Below are positions 42,383 through 50,717 of a stretch of DNA of 64,000 bases, in pieces. Where the stretch lies: assembly GCF_020172685.1 (NCBI RefSeq), contig NZ_CP083986.1:3090333-3154332 (forward strand). Reading direction: 5' to 3'. The position numbers and the translations under genes were made by a program. The stretch comes from [Mycobacterium] nativiensis. Its GTDB lineage: Bacteria > Actinomycetota > Actinomycetes > Mycobacteriales > Mycobacteriaceae. Under the pieces are notes generated by a model that was not told the origin of the DNA, made no database searches, and worked only from the letters and a program-made list of their open reading frames with translations. Positions within the stretch are counted from its first letter, which is position 1. Each line of letters opens with the position of its first letter.

Positions 42383-43221
42383 GACCGCACGCCCCCACGA
42401 TCGGCGTCGCGCACGGTGCGCCGCATGCTCGGCCAGACCGCCATCAACCGATCACCGAGGAGCAGGGGCGTCCGAAGATCCAACAGGATCGGGACCCACC
42501 GGGGCGCAGATACCCGGCGGGCTCGCCGGGCGATCCCCGAGGTGATCGCCGCGGCCGCCTGATCGACCGGGATGGGCCGGCCCACGGCTGCGGGCAACGT
42601 CGCCATCACAGCACCCACCCCGGAGCCGGTCAGCATGTCGCGCGCCAGTCCGGTGTCGACCAGCCCGAAATAGGCGATGCCGACTTTGACGGCAGTGCCG
42701 CCCAGTTCGATGCGCAGCGACCGGAACAGCGACTCGACTCCGGCCTTGGCAGCCATGTATCCGCTGACGGTCGGGCCGGGGATCACCGCGCCGATCGAGG
42801 CGACCGCCAGAAGATAGCCGCGACGATGCCGAAGAAACGGCAGCGCCGCGGCGGCCGTGTGGAAGACCCCGACCAGGTTGACGTCGATGACGCGGCGCCA
42901 CTCCGCCGGATCCCCCGCGGCGACAGTCGCTGCGGGGCCGGCGATTCCAGCGTTGGCCACCACCACATCCACCCCGCCGAAGTGTTCGGCCACTTTCGCG
43001 CAGGCCGCCGCCGTTGAGTCGAAGGAGGTGACGTCGGCTTCGAAGGCGGTTGCCGCACCGCCGAGTTCGACGGCCAGCAGTTGTGCGTTCGCAATATCGC
43101 GATCGAGTATCGCGACCCGAGCTCCCCGGGCGACGAGTCGGCGTGCGACCTGCGCACCGATGCCCTGCGCCCCGCCGGTGATCAGCACGGTCTTGCCGGC
43201 CAGCCGTGCCGCGCCCCTCAT
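42379..43221 (-). CDS. SDR-family oxidoreductase (second gene of P450 operon)
   Basis: The 280-residue SDR has TGGAQGIGAQVARRLVARGA near 15-34, ANAGIAGPA near 90, and YMAAK as the Tyr-x3-Lys pair near residue 154 (SGYMAAKAG). A long C-terminal extension, RTPLLLGDRLMAVWPSMRRT, resembles lipid-associated SDRs. ATGA overlaps on both sides with the P450 and FMO genes. It is probably a dehydrogenase acting on a hydroxylated product of the P450. Confidence 0.85.
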   Translation of the reverse strand: MRGAARLAGKTVLITGGAQGIGAQVARRLVARGARVAILDRDIANAQLLAVELGGAATAFEADVTSFDSTAAACAKVAEHFGGVDVVVANAGIAGPAATVAAGDPAEWRRVIDVNLVGVFHTAAAALPFLRHRRGYLLAVASIGAVIPGPTVSGYMAAKAGVESLFRSLRIELGGTAVKVGIAYFGLVDTGLARDMLTGSGVGAVMATLPAAVGRPIPVDQAAAAITSGIARRARRVSAPRWVPILLDLRTPLLLGDRLMAVWPSMRRTVRDADRGGVRS

Positions 43222-44534
43222 GCCGCACTCCTGACCTGCAGCGGCACCGAAACCGGACCCTGCAGCGACGGGGTGGTCCCCCAGCGCACCGGGCCGGCCA
43301 ACTCCAGGCCGCTGACCTCGTCAAGCAGCTGGTCGATCGCGGTCACCACCTCCAGCCGCGCCAGATGCGCACCCAGACAGAAGTGGATACCGTGACCGAA
43401 CGCCAGGTGCGGCGCCTGGGGACGGTGGATGTCGAAGCGGTCGGGATCCTCGAATCTGCGCGGGTCACGGTTGGCCGACGCGTAGAACAACACCACCCGG
43501 GCGCCCGGTGGGATAACCGTTCCATCGATCTCGTGCGCGGTTGTCGTGCTGCGGGTCACCCACTGCACCGGCGACCCCCAGCGCGCTGTCTCCTCCACGG
43601 TCGCGCGCAGCAGGCTGCGGTCGGCGCGCAGCTGGTCGAACAGCTCGGGGTCCTGCGCGAGCCGGATCAGCAGCATCCCCAGCAGGTTGGTGGTCGTCTC
43701 GTTACCGGCCACCAGCAGGATCAGTGAGTAAAAGAAGGCTTCCTGGTCAGAGATTTCACCGCGATCGACCGCGGCACGCAACCGATCCAACAGCTCGGTG
43801 CCCCCATGCCCCGCACGGCGACGCATTTCGTCCGCGACAAAGCTGCGCAGCTGTACGTAGGACGCAACGCTGGTGGCAGCAAGACGCAGAATCTCGGGAA
43901 CGCTTCTGGGACTGAAGATCTGTGCCCACTGCTCGGACACCGCGCGGAACTGCGCCCACTGGTCGCGGGGTACCCCCAACATCTGCGCGATGACGTTGAT
44001 CGGCAGCGGCACAGTCAATGCCGGAACCATGTCCACAACCTGACCGTGTTTGAGTTCGGACACCCCGCCTGCCGCCAACTCCCTGATCTCAGACTCAACC
44101 GACGCGAGCGCCTTCTTGGTGAACCATGGCTGGGCGACCTGCCTCAGCCGCTCGTGATTCGGCGGATCCGAGGTGATCACCGACGGCCCCGGCGTCGAGC
44201 GCAACATAATCCCGGAAGCCGAAGAAAAGGTCTCGTTGTCACGGGCAGCGGTGTACACGTCCTGATAGCGGCCCAGCATCCACGCGCCCAGTCGCTCGTT
44301 GACCACCACCGGGTGATCACGAAGGCGTTCGAAATCCGGATAGGGATTGGCGATGCTGTCCGGCAGGGTGGGGTCGAATGTGGTCCGCGGCACCGAACGC
44401 GGCGCAGATCGCGCACGCGGACGGCGTAGGTCGCGCAAGGCACCGACGGCGATGGGTCGTCCCAGATCGGAAATCGCCGTGCGGGCAGCACCGGCGATCG
44501 CCCTGGAGCCAGGATGCAGGAGATCGGTAGGCAT
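43218..44534 (-). CDS. cytochrome P450
   Basis: A 438-residue bacterial P450. The I-helix oxygen-activation motif is LLVAGNETTTNLLG near residue 270, the K-helix E-x-x-R region is VEETARWGSPV near 312, and the heme loop is HLAFGHGIHFCLGAHLAR near residue 390 with the cysteine ligand. It heads the P450-SDR-FMO-SDR operon; the four genes overlap pairwise by 4 bp. Its promoter carries the shared AraC-type motif at 44589-44606 and a perfect 17-bp palindrome at 44563-44579. I cannot assign a CYP family or substrate; sterol or lipid oxidation is typical for such sets. Confidence 0.92.
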   Translation of the reverse strand: MPTDLLHPGSRAIAGAARTAISDLGRPIAVGALRDLRRPRARSAPRSVPRTTFDPTLPDSIANPYPDFERLRDHPVVVNERLGAWMLGRYQDVYTAARDNETFSSASGIMLRSTPGPSVITSDPPNHERLRQVAQPWFTKKALASVESEIRELAAGGVSELKHGQVVDMVPALTVPLPINVIAQMLGVPRDQWAQFRAVSEQWAQIFSPRSVPEILRLAATSVASYVQLRSFVADEMRRRAGHGGTELLDRLRAAVDRGEISDQEAFFYSLILLVAGNETTTNLLGMLLIRLAQDPELFDQLRADRSLLRATVEETARWGSPVQWVTRSTTTAHEIDGTVIPPGARVVLFYASANRDPRRFEDPDRFDIHRPQAPHLAFGHGIHFCLGAHLARLEVVTAIDQLLDEVSGLELAGPVRWGTTPSLQGPVSVPLQVRSAA

Positions 44535-44562
44535 AGCAACGACATTAGGTTCGTTGACCGCC

Positions 44563-44579
44563 GTTCGGAATGTCCGAAC
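44563..44579. promoter_or_regulatory. 17-bp palindrome in the P450 promoter
   Basis: GTTCGGA-ATG-TCCGAAC is a perfect 7-bp inverted repeat. It lies 29-45 bp upstream of the P450 start and contains a second TTCGGACA half-site in the opposite orientation to the one at 44599. It may be an additional regulator site or part of a composite AraC site. Confidence 0.55.
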
Positions 44580-44588
44580 TGGACGTAG

Positions 44589-44606
44589 ATTTGACCGTTT
44601 CGGACA
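44589..44606 (-). promoter_or_regulatory. AraC-type operator, P450 operon promoter
   Basis: Reads TGTCCGAA-ACGG-TCAAAT on the leftward strand, 55-72 bp before the P450 start, exactly the same distance as at the ferritin-like gene. Motif and spacing are conserved in both, with a degenerate second half (CGTCC) near 44581-44585. Confidence 0.7.
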
Positions 44607-44826
44607 CCGGTTTCACCACTTTCTGCGGATCTGTTCCATCGACAGAACTTCTAGCCCCCAGGCGTTTTCGCGGATGTCCGGCTGAACCTGGGTGCCGGGG
44701 CCGGCTGGTGTCGATCCGCACCACGTCGGCGCCCAGATCGGCCAGCGTCATTCCGGAAAATGGCACGGGGGCCAACCCGGCCAGCTCGATCACCTGCCCT
44801 GATGCCATCCAGCGGGCCCATCTGCA

Positions 44827-46383
44827 CTACCTGTCTGCCAGTTGGTTCCGCAACAGTTTTCCGGTGGCGTTCTTCGGGAGTTCGTCGATGAAGACGACGT
44901 CACGGGGCACCTTGTGCCGGGCCAGATTCGCCTTCACGTAGGCCTTGATCCCATCGACGCCCGGCTGCCGGTTGGGGACGGCGACGACGAAGGCACGCAG
45001 CCGTTTTCCGAATTCGTCGTCGTCGACACCCACCACCGCGGCCTCGATCACATCCGGATGGTCGCTGAGCAGGTTCTCCACCTCCTGCGGAAACACGTTT
45101 TCGCCCCCGGAGACGATCATGTCGTCATCACGCCCATCGACGAACCACAGGCCGTCGGCATCGAAATGCCCGACGTCGCCGCTGGACAACATCCCGTCGA
45201 CGATCTCTTTGTGGTTGCCGTCGGTGTAGCCGGTGAAAGACAGCCCGCTGGCGACGAACAGGGTGCCGACCTTGCCCGGCTCGGTGATGCGGCGTCGCTG
45301 CTCGTCGTAGCAGGCCAGTCGGCAGCCCAGCGGTGGCCGGCCGACGGTACCGGGGGCTTGCCGCAGTTCGGCCGGGGTCGCGATAGCGGCGGCGGCCACC
45401 TCGGTGGAGCCGTAGAGGTTGTAGAGCACCTCACCGAATGCCGACGCGGTGCGCCGGCACAGATCAGGCGAGAGCGCCGACCCGGCGGCGAACACCACCT
45501 CCAGCGAGGACGTGTCGTAGCGCGCCAACACCTCCGGCCCCAGATCGAGCATGCGCTGCAGCATGGTCGGGACCACGATCAGCACCCCGGCCCGGTGTCC
45601 GTCGATTGCGGCCAGCGTGGCTTCCGGATCGAAGCGCCGGGTCAGCACCATCCGGTTGCCCAGCGCCAGGCCGAGCGCGCACGTCGCCAAGCCGGTCGCG
45701 TGGAACAGCGGCGCTGGCACACAGTAGGCGCCGCGGGCCGACCAAGGGATCCGGTCCAGCAGCTGCGCCGATTGCAACGGGTCGATCTTGTTGCGCGGCG
45801 CTCCTTTCGGGGTGCCGGTGGTGCCGCTGGTCAGCAGGACCATGCCGCCGGGCTGGCCGGGCGCGGGCACCGGCGCGGTGGATCGGCCGTCGGCCAACTC
45901 GTCGAGGTCGAGCCGGGCGATCGACGACGGCAACGGTGTCAACAACTCGTCGAACTCGTCATCGGCCAGCACCGCGGTGACATGCTCCCGCGCGCAGACA
46001 TCGGCCAGCTGCGGTCCGGCGAAACCGGTGTTCATCAACACCACCCGGGCACCGACCCGGTTCGCCGCACTCAGCGCCAACAGCACGCCGCGGTGGTTGC
46101 GGTACAGCACCGCGATCACCGAGCCCACCCCGATCCCGTTCGCCTGCAGGCCCCGGGCCACCGCATTCGACGCCGCCTCAAGCTCGACGAAGCTCAGCGT
46201 GCCCCGCTCGTCGGTGACAGCCGGCGCATCGCCGTATCGGGCGGCGGCGTGCGCGATCAAACCGCCGAACGCACCGTAGCGCCGGATCGCCAGGAACGCG
46301 TGCACGGCGCGGTCGGGCCGCATCGGCTCGATCATGCCCCGCCGAGCGAGCACCCGTACCGCCCGTATCCGGTCGCTCAGCAT
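44827..46383 (-). CDS. acyl-CoA synthetase (FadD type)
   Basis: A 518-residue class I adenylate-forming enzyme. The P-loop is LLTSGTTGTPKGAPRN near 188-203, followed by LYGSTE near 332 and, at the C-terminus, DGRDDDMIVSGGENVFPQEV and the catalytic Lys in LPKNATGKLLRNQL. It activates an acid to acyl-CoA for the beta-oxidation enzymes encoded upstream. The start ATG 46383 directly abuts the stop of the hydrolase gene. Substrate unknown; similar enzymes activate long-chain fatty or sterol-derived acids. Confidence 0.87.
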   Translation of the reverse strand: MLSDRIRAVRVLARRGMIEPMRPDRAVHAFLAIRRYGAFGGLIAHAAARYGDAPAVTDERGTLSFVELEAASNAVARGLQANGIGVGSVIAVLYRNHRGVLLALSAANRVGARVVLMNTGFAGPQLADVCAREHVTAVLADDEFDELLTPLPSSIARLDLDELADGRSTAPVPAPGQPGGMVLLTSGTTGTPKGAPRNKIDPLQSAQLLDRIPWSARGAYCVPAPLFHATGLATCALGLALGNRMVLTRRFDPEATLAAIDGHRAGVLIVVPTMLQRMLDLGPEVLARYDTSSLEVVFAAGSALSPDLCRRTASAFGEVLYNLYGSTEVAAAAIATPAELRQAPGTVGRPPLGCRLACYDEQRRRITEPGKVGTLFVASGLSFTGYTDGNHKEIVDGMLSSGDVGHFDADGLWFVDGRDDDMIVSGGENVFPQEVENLLSDHPDVIEAAVVGVDDDEFGKRLRAFVVAVPNRQPGVDGIKAYVKANLARHKVPRDVVFIDELPKNATGKLLRNQLADR

Positions 46384-47238
46384 CTATCTCGTCCTCTCCC
46401 CGTTGTCTACCCGCCCGCACAGCTCCGCGATGATTCGGACCACCTCGCCGGGGTTGTCCAGCTGCGGACAGTGCCCGGACCGGGGCAGCACGATCAACTC
46501 GCTACCCGGAACCTGTTGGTGCAGAGCCCGGCTGGAATGCACCGGGATGATGCGGTCCTTCGCGCCATGAACGATCACCGTCGGGCAGCTGACCCGTAGG
46601 TCACGGTGGGCGCCCAGGGCTTCATGCCCGTACTGGAATGCGTAGCGGCCCAGTGTGGCGATATCGGAGGCCCGCGAGGTTGTCCGCGTCCAGTGCGCGA
46701 TGACCTGCGGATCGGGCCGCACCCCGGGCCCGTAGAGCATCTTCGGCACCACACGCCGCGTGACACCACGCAGCACCGCCGGCGGGATCGGTGTTCGGCC
46801 GACCCGCGACCAGAAGCCGACCGATACTGGACGCCTGCTGACCATCCGAGCCAGAAAATGCCGGGCACTGAGCGGATCATCGAGTGCCACCAGGGCTTTC
46901 ACCGACTCACCGCGGCGGCTGGCGGCGCGCACCGCGGTCGCCGCCCCCAGCGAATTGCCCACCAGCACCGCGGGACCGGTGTCGGCCAGGACGGCGTCGG
47001 CGAACGCATCGAACTGCGGCACCAGCAGCCCCGCCCGGCGCGGATCGGCCTGCCCGAAACCGGGCAGATCCACCGCAACGGCGTGACGGCCGGCCGCCGC
47101 CAACAGCGTGAGCACACCCCGCCAGGTGTCGGCGCTGTCGCCATACCCGTGCAGCAACACCACCGGTGTCCCGTCGCCGGCTACCGACAGCATCCGGGTG
47201 CCCACACCGTCGAAGGTCGCCCGGGTTGTGCTGATCAT
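46384..47238 (-). CDS. alpha/beta hydrolase
   Basis: The 284-residue protein shows LLHGYGDSADTWRGVLTLLA (oxyanion region near residue 28), the nucleophile elbow GNSLGAAT near residue 93 with Ser, an acid in HGAKDRIIP near residue 223 and the catalytic His in RSGHCPQLDNP near residue 256. It is a serine hydrolase with a complete triad. It overlaps the acyl-CoA dehydrogenase by 4 bp and abuts fadD, so it is inside the operon, perhaps as a thioesterase or an ester hydrolase that opens the substrate. Confidence 0.85.
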   Translation of the reverse strand: MISTTRATFDGVGTRMLSVAGDGTPVVLLHGYGDSADTWRGVLTLLAAAGRHAVAVDLPGFGQADPRRAGLLVPQFDAFADAVLADTGPAVLVGNSLGAATAVRAASRRGESVKALVALDDPLSARHFLARMVSRRPVSVGFWSRVGRTPIPPAVLRGVTRRVVPKMLYGPGVRPDPQVIAHWTRTTSRASDIATLGRYAFQYGHEALGAHRDLRVSCPTVIVHGAKDRIIPVHSSRALHQQVPGSELIVLPRSGHCPQLDNPGEVVRIIAELCGRVDNGERTR

Positions 47239-48488
47239 CCCGAAAGCAGCCCCTTGGCGATGTGGGTGACCTGAACCTCGTTACTGCCGGCGTAGATCAT
47301 CAGCGACTTGGCGTCCCGGGCCAGCTGTTCCACCCGGTACTCGGTCATGTAACCGTTGCCGCCGAACAGTTGCACCGCCTCCATCGCGACCTCGGTGGCC
47401 ACCTCCGAGGAGTACAGCTTTATCGCCGATGCCTCGGCCAGCGTCGGGATCTTGCCGTGCTTGGCCTTCTCCAGCGTCTGGAACACCATGTTCTGCACGT
47501 TGATCCGGGCCACCTCCATCTTCGCCAGCTTGAGTTGGATCAGCTGGAACTGGCCGATGTTCTGGCCCCACAGGGTGCGGCCCTTGGCGTATTCGACGCA
47601 GAGCCGATGGCACTCGTTGATGATCCCCAGCGCCAGCGCGGCAACCCCGACCCGTTCGGCGACGAAGTTGGCCCGGGCACTGTCACGCCCGTCGCCGCCG
47701 GTGTGCTCCTCGGTCTCGCCCAGCAGCCGGTCACGCCCCAACCGCACGTCGTCGAAGAACAACTCACCGGTCGGCGAGGAGTGCATGCCCATCTTCTTGA
47801 ACGGCTTGCCCTGGGTCAGACCCGGCATGCCGGCGTCCAGAACAAAGATGAGCACCTTGCGGTTGCGCGGATCGGCACCGTCCTGTTCGTCCAGCTTGGC
47901 GTAGACGATGAGGGTGTCGGCGTAGGGACCGTTGGTGATGAACGTCTTCTGGCCGTTGAGGATGTAGTCGTCACCGTCACGCCGGACGTAGGTCTTCATC
48001 CCGCCGAACGCGTCGGAACCCGCATCCGGCTCGGTGATGGCCCAGGCGGCGATCTTTTCCAGGGTGACCAGCTCCGGCAACCAGCGTTCCTGCTGCGCCA
48101 GGGTGCCGCGCGACATGATCGTCGCAGCCCCCAGGCCGAGACTGACACCGACCGCGGCGACCAATCCCAAACTGACACCGGCGAGTTCGCTGACCAGGAT
48201 CAATCCCATCGAGGCCTGAGCGCCCAGATCGCCGAAGCCGCCTTCCGATGACGCGGCCGACGTGCTCTCGCCTTCGGCGGTCTGCCGCGCGTGCGCCCTT
48301 TCCAGTCGGCTTTTGATGGCTTCGGCCGCGAGTACGTCGATCCCGAAGTCGGCGAACAGCTTCCGCAGGATCGGATACGGCGGCAGTTCACCGCTTTCCA
48401 GTGCGTCGAGGTTCGGCCGAACCTCCCGGTCGATGAATTCTCGGACGCTGTCCCGGATCAGTTCGTCGGTGTCGGACCACTCGATCAT
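47235..48488 (-). CDS. acyl-CoA dehydrogenase (FadE type)
   Basis: A 417-residue FAD-dependent acyl-CoA dehydrogenase for the first beta-oxidation step. It has AAWAITEPDAGSDAFGGMKT near residue 149, ILNGQKTFITNGPYAD near 178, and the C-terminal QLFGGNGYMTEYRVEQLARD, IYAGSNEVQ. The catalytic Glu is not identified with certainty. ATG 48488 overlaps the SDR stop by 4 bp (ATGA). An acyl-CoA dehydrogenase (fadE21) also lies next to ltp1 in M. tuberculosis, but here it is separated by three genes. Confidence 0.88.
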   Translation of the reverse strand: MIEWSDTDELIRDSVREFIDREVRPNLDALESGELPPYPILRKLFADFGIDVLAAEAIKSRLERAHARQTAEGESTSAASSEGGFGDLGAQASMGLILVSELAGVSLGLVAAVGVSLGLGAATIMSRGTLAQQERWLPELVTLEKIAAWAITEPDAGSDAFGGMKTYVRRDGDDYILNGQKTFITNGPYADTLIVYAKLDEQDGADPRNRKVLIFVLDAGMPGLTQGKPFKKMGMHSSPTGELFFDDVRLGRDRLLGETEEHTGGDGRDSARANFVAERVGVAALALGIINECHRLCVEYAKGRTLWGQNIGQFQLIQLKLAKMEVARINVQNMVFQTLEKAKHGKIPTLAEASAIKLYSSEVATEVAMEAVQLFGGNGYMTEYRVEQLARDAKSLMIYAGSNEVQVTHIAKGLLSG

Positions 48489-49351
48489 GGCAACCTCGCT
48501 GCGATGTCGTCGATCTGCCAAAGGCCGTCGGTCTCGATGGTGTCGGTGTCATGCCAGCCCTGCAAGGCCGAGATGGCACCGCCCTGCACCGCGAAGACCC
48601 GCCCGGTGACCGGGCACTTGTCGGTGGCCAGGTAGGCCACCAGCGGCGAGATGTTGGCGGGACTGAACAGGTCGACCTCACCCTCGTCCGGCTCGGCCAT
48701 CAGCGCACCCATGCCGGGAGTGGCCAGGGTGAGCCGGGTGCGGGCGATCGGCGCGATGGCGTTGACCCGCACCCCGTACCGGTCCAGCTCTTCGGCGGCG
48801 ATCAGGGTCAGAGCGGCGATCCCGGCCTTGGCCGCACCGTAGTTGGCCTGGCCCGCGTTGGGCAGCGTGACCCCGGACCCCGAGGCGGTGTTGATCACCG
48901 CCGCGTTGGGCTGATCCCCCGCTTTGGACTGCGCCTTCCAGTACGCCGCGGCATGGTGCAGCATCGCGAAGTGCCCCTTGAGGTGGACGTTGATCACCGC
49001 GTCCCACTGCGACTCCGCCATGCCGGGGATGAACGCATCCCGCAGGATGCCGGCGTTGTTGACCAGCACGTCCAACCGGCCGAACTCGTCGATGGCCTGC
49101 TGCACAAGCCCTTCGGCGGCGTTCCAATCGCTGACGCTGTCGGTGTTGGCCACCGCCCGCCCGCCGGCTGTCACGATCTCGTCGACAACCTGCGCAGCGG
49201 TGGTGGTGTCCGCGCCCTCGCCGGCATTACTCCCACCCAGGTCGTTGACCACCACGGCGGCGCCTTCGGCCGCGAACAGCAGGGCGTGTTCGCGCCCGAT
49301 CCCGCGTCCGGCGCCGGTGATCACCGCGACCCGGCCTTCCAATACACCCAT
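48485..49351 (-). CDS. SDR-family 3-hydroxyacyl-CoA dehydrogenase-like (17beta-HSD4 type)
   Basis: A 288-residue SDR of the peroxisomal multifunctional type. It has VAVITGAGRGIGREHALLFA at residues 8-27, then the distinctive VVVNDLGG, NNAGILRD near 97, and NTASGSG/YGAAKAG catalytic set near 156-176. This type oxidises 3-hydroxyacyl-CoAs in beta-oxidation of fatty or sterol side chains, matching the adjacent MaoC hydratase, whose product it would use. It overlaps FadE by 4 bp and follows the hydratase gene by 18 bp. Confidence 0.87.
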   Translation of the reverse strand: MGVLEGRVAVITGAGRGIGREHALLFAAEGAAVVVNDLGGSNAGEGADTTTAAQVVDEIVTAGGRAVANTDSVSDWNAAEGLVQQAIDEFGRLDVLVNNAGILRDAFIPGMAESQWDAVINVHLKGHFAMLHHAAAYWKAQSKAGDQPNAAVINTASGSGVTLPNAGQANYGAAKAGIAALTLIAAEELDRYGVRVNAIAPIARTRLTLATPGMGALMAEPDEGEVDLFSPANISPLVAYLATDKCPVTGRVFAVQGGAISALQGWHDTDTIETDGLWQIDDIAARLP

Positions 49352-49369
49352 GTATGACTCCTTGTTGCC

Positions 49370-50236
49370 TTAGTCGGCGATGACGGCCAAGCCGTCGGTG
49401 ATCGCCATTTCGCCGGCGCCTACGCGCGCGGTCTCGAATGCGTACGTCGTGGCGCCGTCGCTGCGACCGCTGGTCCAGATCCGAGTTTCCAGGTCGTCGC
49501 CGGGCAGCACCATCTTGGAGAACCGGACCGCCAACCGCCGGAGCCGGCTGACATCTGAGCCGGCCACCTCGGTGAGCACCGCCCAGGACGTGAACGCCAT
49601 GGTGCACAGGCCGTGCGCGATGATCCCGGGAAGTCCGGCGTCGCGGGCGACCTCCTCGTCGAGGTGGATCGGCATCGGATCGCCGGCGGCCGGCCCGTAG
49701 CGGAACGTCTGGTCGGCATCGACGTGTTGGACGACTTTGGCCATCGGCGCCTGCTCGCGCAGTGCGTCATCGAACTTGTGTCCGGGGCTCAGTTCGCCGA
49801 TCCTTTTGCCCGCATTGTGTCCGCGGAAGAAGCAGGTCACGTATTGCTCGTTGACCAGTTCTCCTTCCTCGGTGCGGCATTCGAGCAGAATCGCCGCGCG
49901 GGTGCCCTTCTCCAGTCCTTCGTAGCCGATCATCTTGCCGCGGGAGACCAGCTTGTCCCCCGGTCGGATAGGCCGGTGGAACCAGAAGTCCTGCTCGCCG
50001 TGCACCACCCGCGGGATCAGCTCGACCGGTGCCACCTCGACAGCGGGAACCAGCAGTGACTCGAACACCGGCACGATCGCGAACACCGGCGGCGCGAGGT
50101 CGCCGCTGCGGTGCGCGGCGATCGGATCGTTGGTCGCCTCGGCGTACTCGACGATGCGCTCCCGGGTGACCTCGAAGCGATCCTCGTCGCTCCACTTGTC
50201 CAGCCCGGCATCGTCGAATGCCAGATCGTCAGCCAC
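49370..50236 (-). CDS. MaoC-family enoyl-CoA hydratase (double hotdog, HtdY-like)
   Basis: A 288-residue hydratase of the (R)-specific hydratase 2 type, with an N-terminal MaoC-like domain (about 5-140) and a C-terminal MaoC domain (about 165-285). The hydratase-2 motif is YGPAAGDPMPIHLDEEVARD near 180, with Asp and His as catalytic residues, followed by GIIAHGLCTM. Length and architecture resemble HtdY (Rv3389c). GTG 50236 is 1 bp from the SRPBCC stop; upstream codons are not coding. It hydrates a 2-enoyl-CoA for the SDR enzyme encoded next. Confidence 0.88.
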   Translation of the reverse strand: MADDLAFDDAGLDKWSDEDRFEVTRERIVEYAEATNDPIAAHRSGDLAPPVFAIVPVFESLLVPAVEVAPVELIPRVVHGEQDFWFHRPIRPGDKLVSRGKMIGYEGLEKGTRAAILLECRTEEGELVNEQYVTCFFRGHNAGKRIGELSPGHKFDDALREQAPMAKVVQHVDADQTFRYGPAAGDPMPIHLDEEVARDAGLPGIIAHGLCTMAFTSWAVLTEVAGSDVSRLRRLAVRFSKMVLPGDDLETRIWTSGRSDGATTYAFETARVGAGEMAITDGLAVIAD

Positions 50237-50237
50237 C

Positions 50238-50690
50238 TCAGGCCGCCGTCGACGCCAGGGCTTCGAGCTGCTCGAGGGTCTTGTCGAGCTGCTTGGCCCC
50301 GTCCTTCTCCACAGCCTTGCCCAGCGCACCCTTGATCAGGGCGCCCTCGAAGTCGCCGGCCACGCTGAACTGGGAGCCGTCACCGTCGGGCGTGACCGTG
50401 AAGTCGAAGCGGCACTTCACGCCCGCCATGCCGGTGCCCGACATGGTGAGGCTGCGTGGGGACCCGTCCTCATCAACGACCTTCTCGACGGTCCATTCGA
50501 TCTTGTTCGCCATCCCGAGCATGACGATCTTGGCCGTCAGCGTCGAACCCGGTGCCAGCGTGGCCGGTGGCTCGGTGAGCCACTTCTCGTGGATGGTGAA
50601 CCACTTGTCCCAGCTGGACAGGTCGCTGATGGTGTCCCACAGCGCGTTCGGGCTGACAGCAAGGCTTTTGGTGGCTTCGATGTGCCCCAT
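50238..50690 (-). CDS. SRPBCC-family protein
   Basis: A 150-residue START-like domain protein: MGHIEATKSLAVSPNALWDT at the start, FDFTVTPDGDGSQFSVAGDF near 95, and a C-terminal helix ALGKAVEKDGAKQLDKTLEQ. It probably binds a hydrophobic or acyl ligand. It lies between the thiolase and hydratase genes in the beta-oxidation operon (27 bp and 1 bp apart), so it may ferry the substrate. No enzymatic function can be assigned. Confidence 0.82.
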   Translation of the reverse strand: MGHIEATKSLAVSPNALWDTISDLSSWDKWFTIHEKWLTEPPATLAPGSTLTAKIVMLGMANKIEWTVEKVVDEDGSPRSLTMSGTGMAGVKCRFDFTVTPDGDGSQFSVAGDFEGALIKGALGKAVEKDGAKQLDKTLEQLEALASTAA

Positions 50691-50717
50691 GATGTGTTCT
50701 CCTCGGTTGTCGATGGA

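Larger units (their letters stand above)
44545..44808 (-). pseudogene. truncated CaiB/alpha-methylacyl-CoA racemase (87-codon remnant)
   Basis: The first ~37 residues, GQVIELAGLAPVPFSGMTLA then DLGADVVRIDTSRP, match the start of class III CoA-transferases, including alpha-methylacyl-CoA racemase Mcr (about 360-400 residues). After that the ORF no longer resembles the family and ends at residue 87. It is thus a truncated gene whose break lies near 44700. It follows the FadD gene by 18 bp and was probably the last gene of the beta-oxidation operon. The P450 promoter with its AraC-type site now lies within the broken part, so the truncation probably marks a rearrangement joint. Confidence 0.75.
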
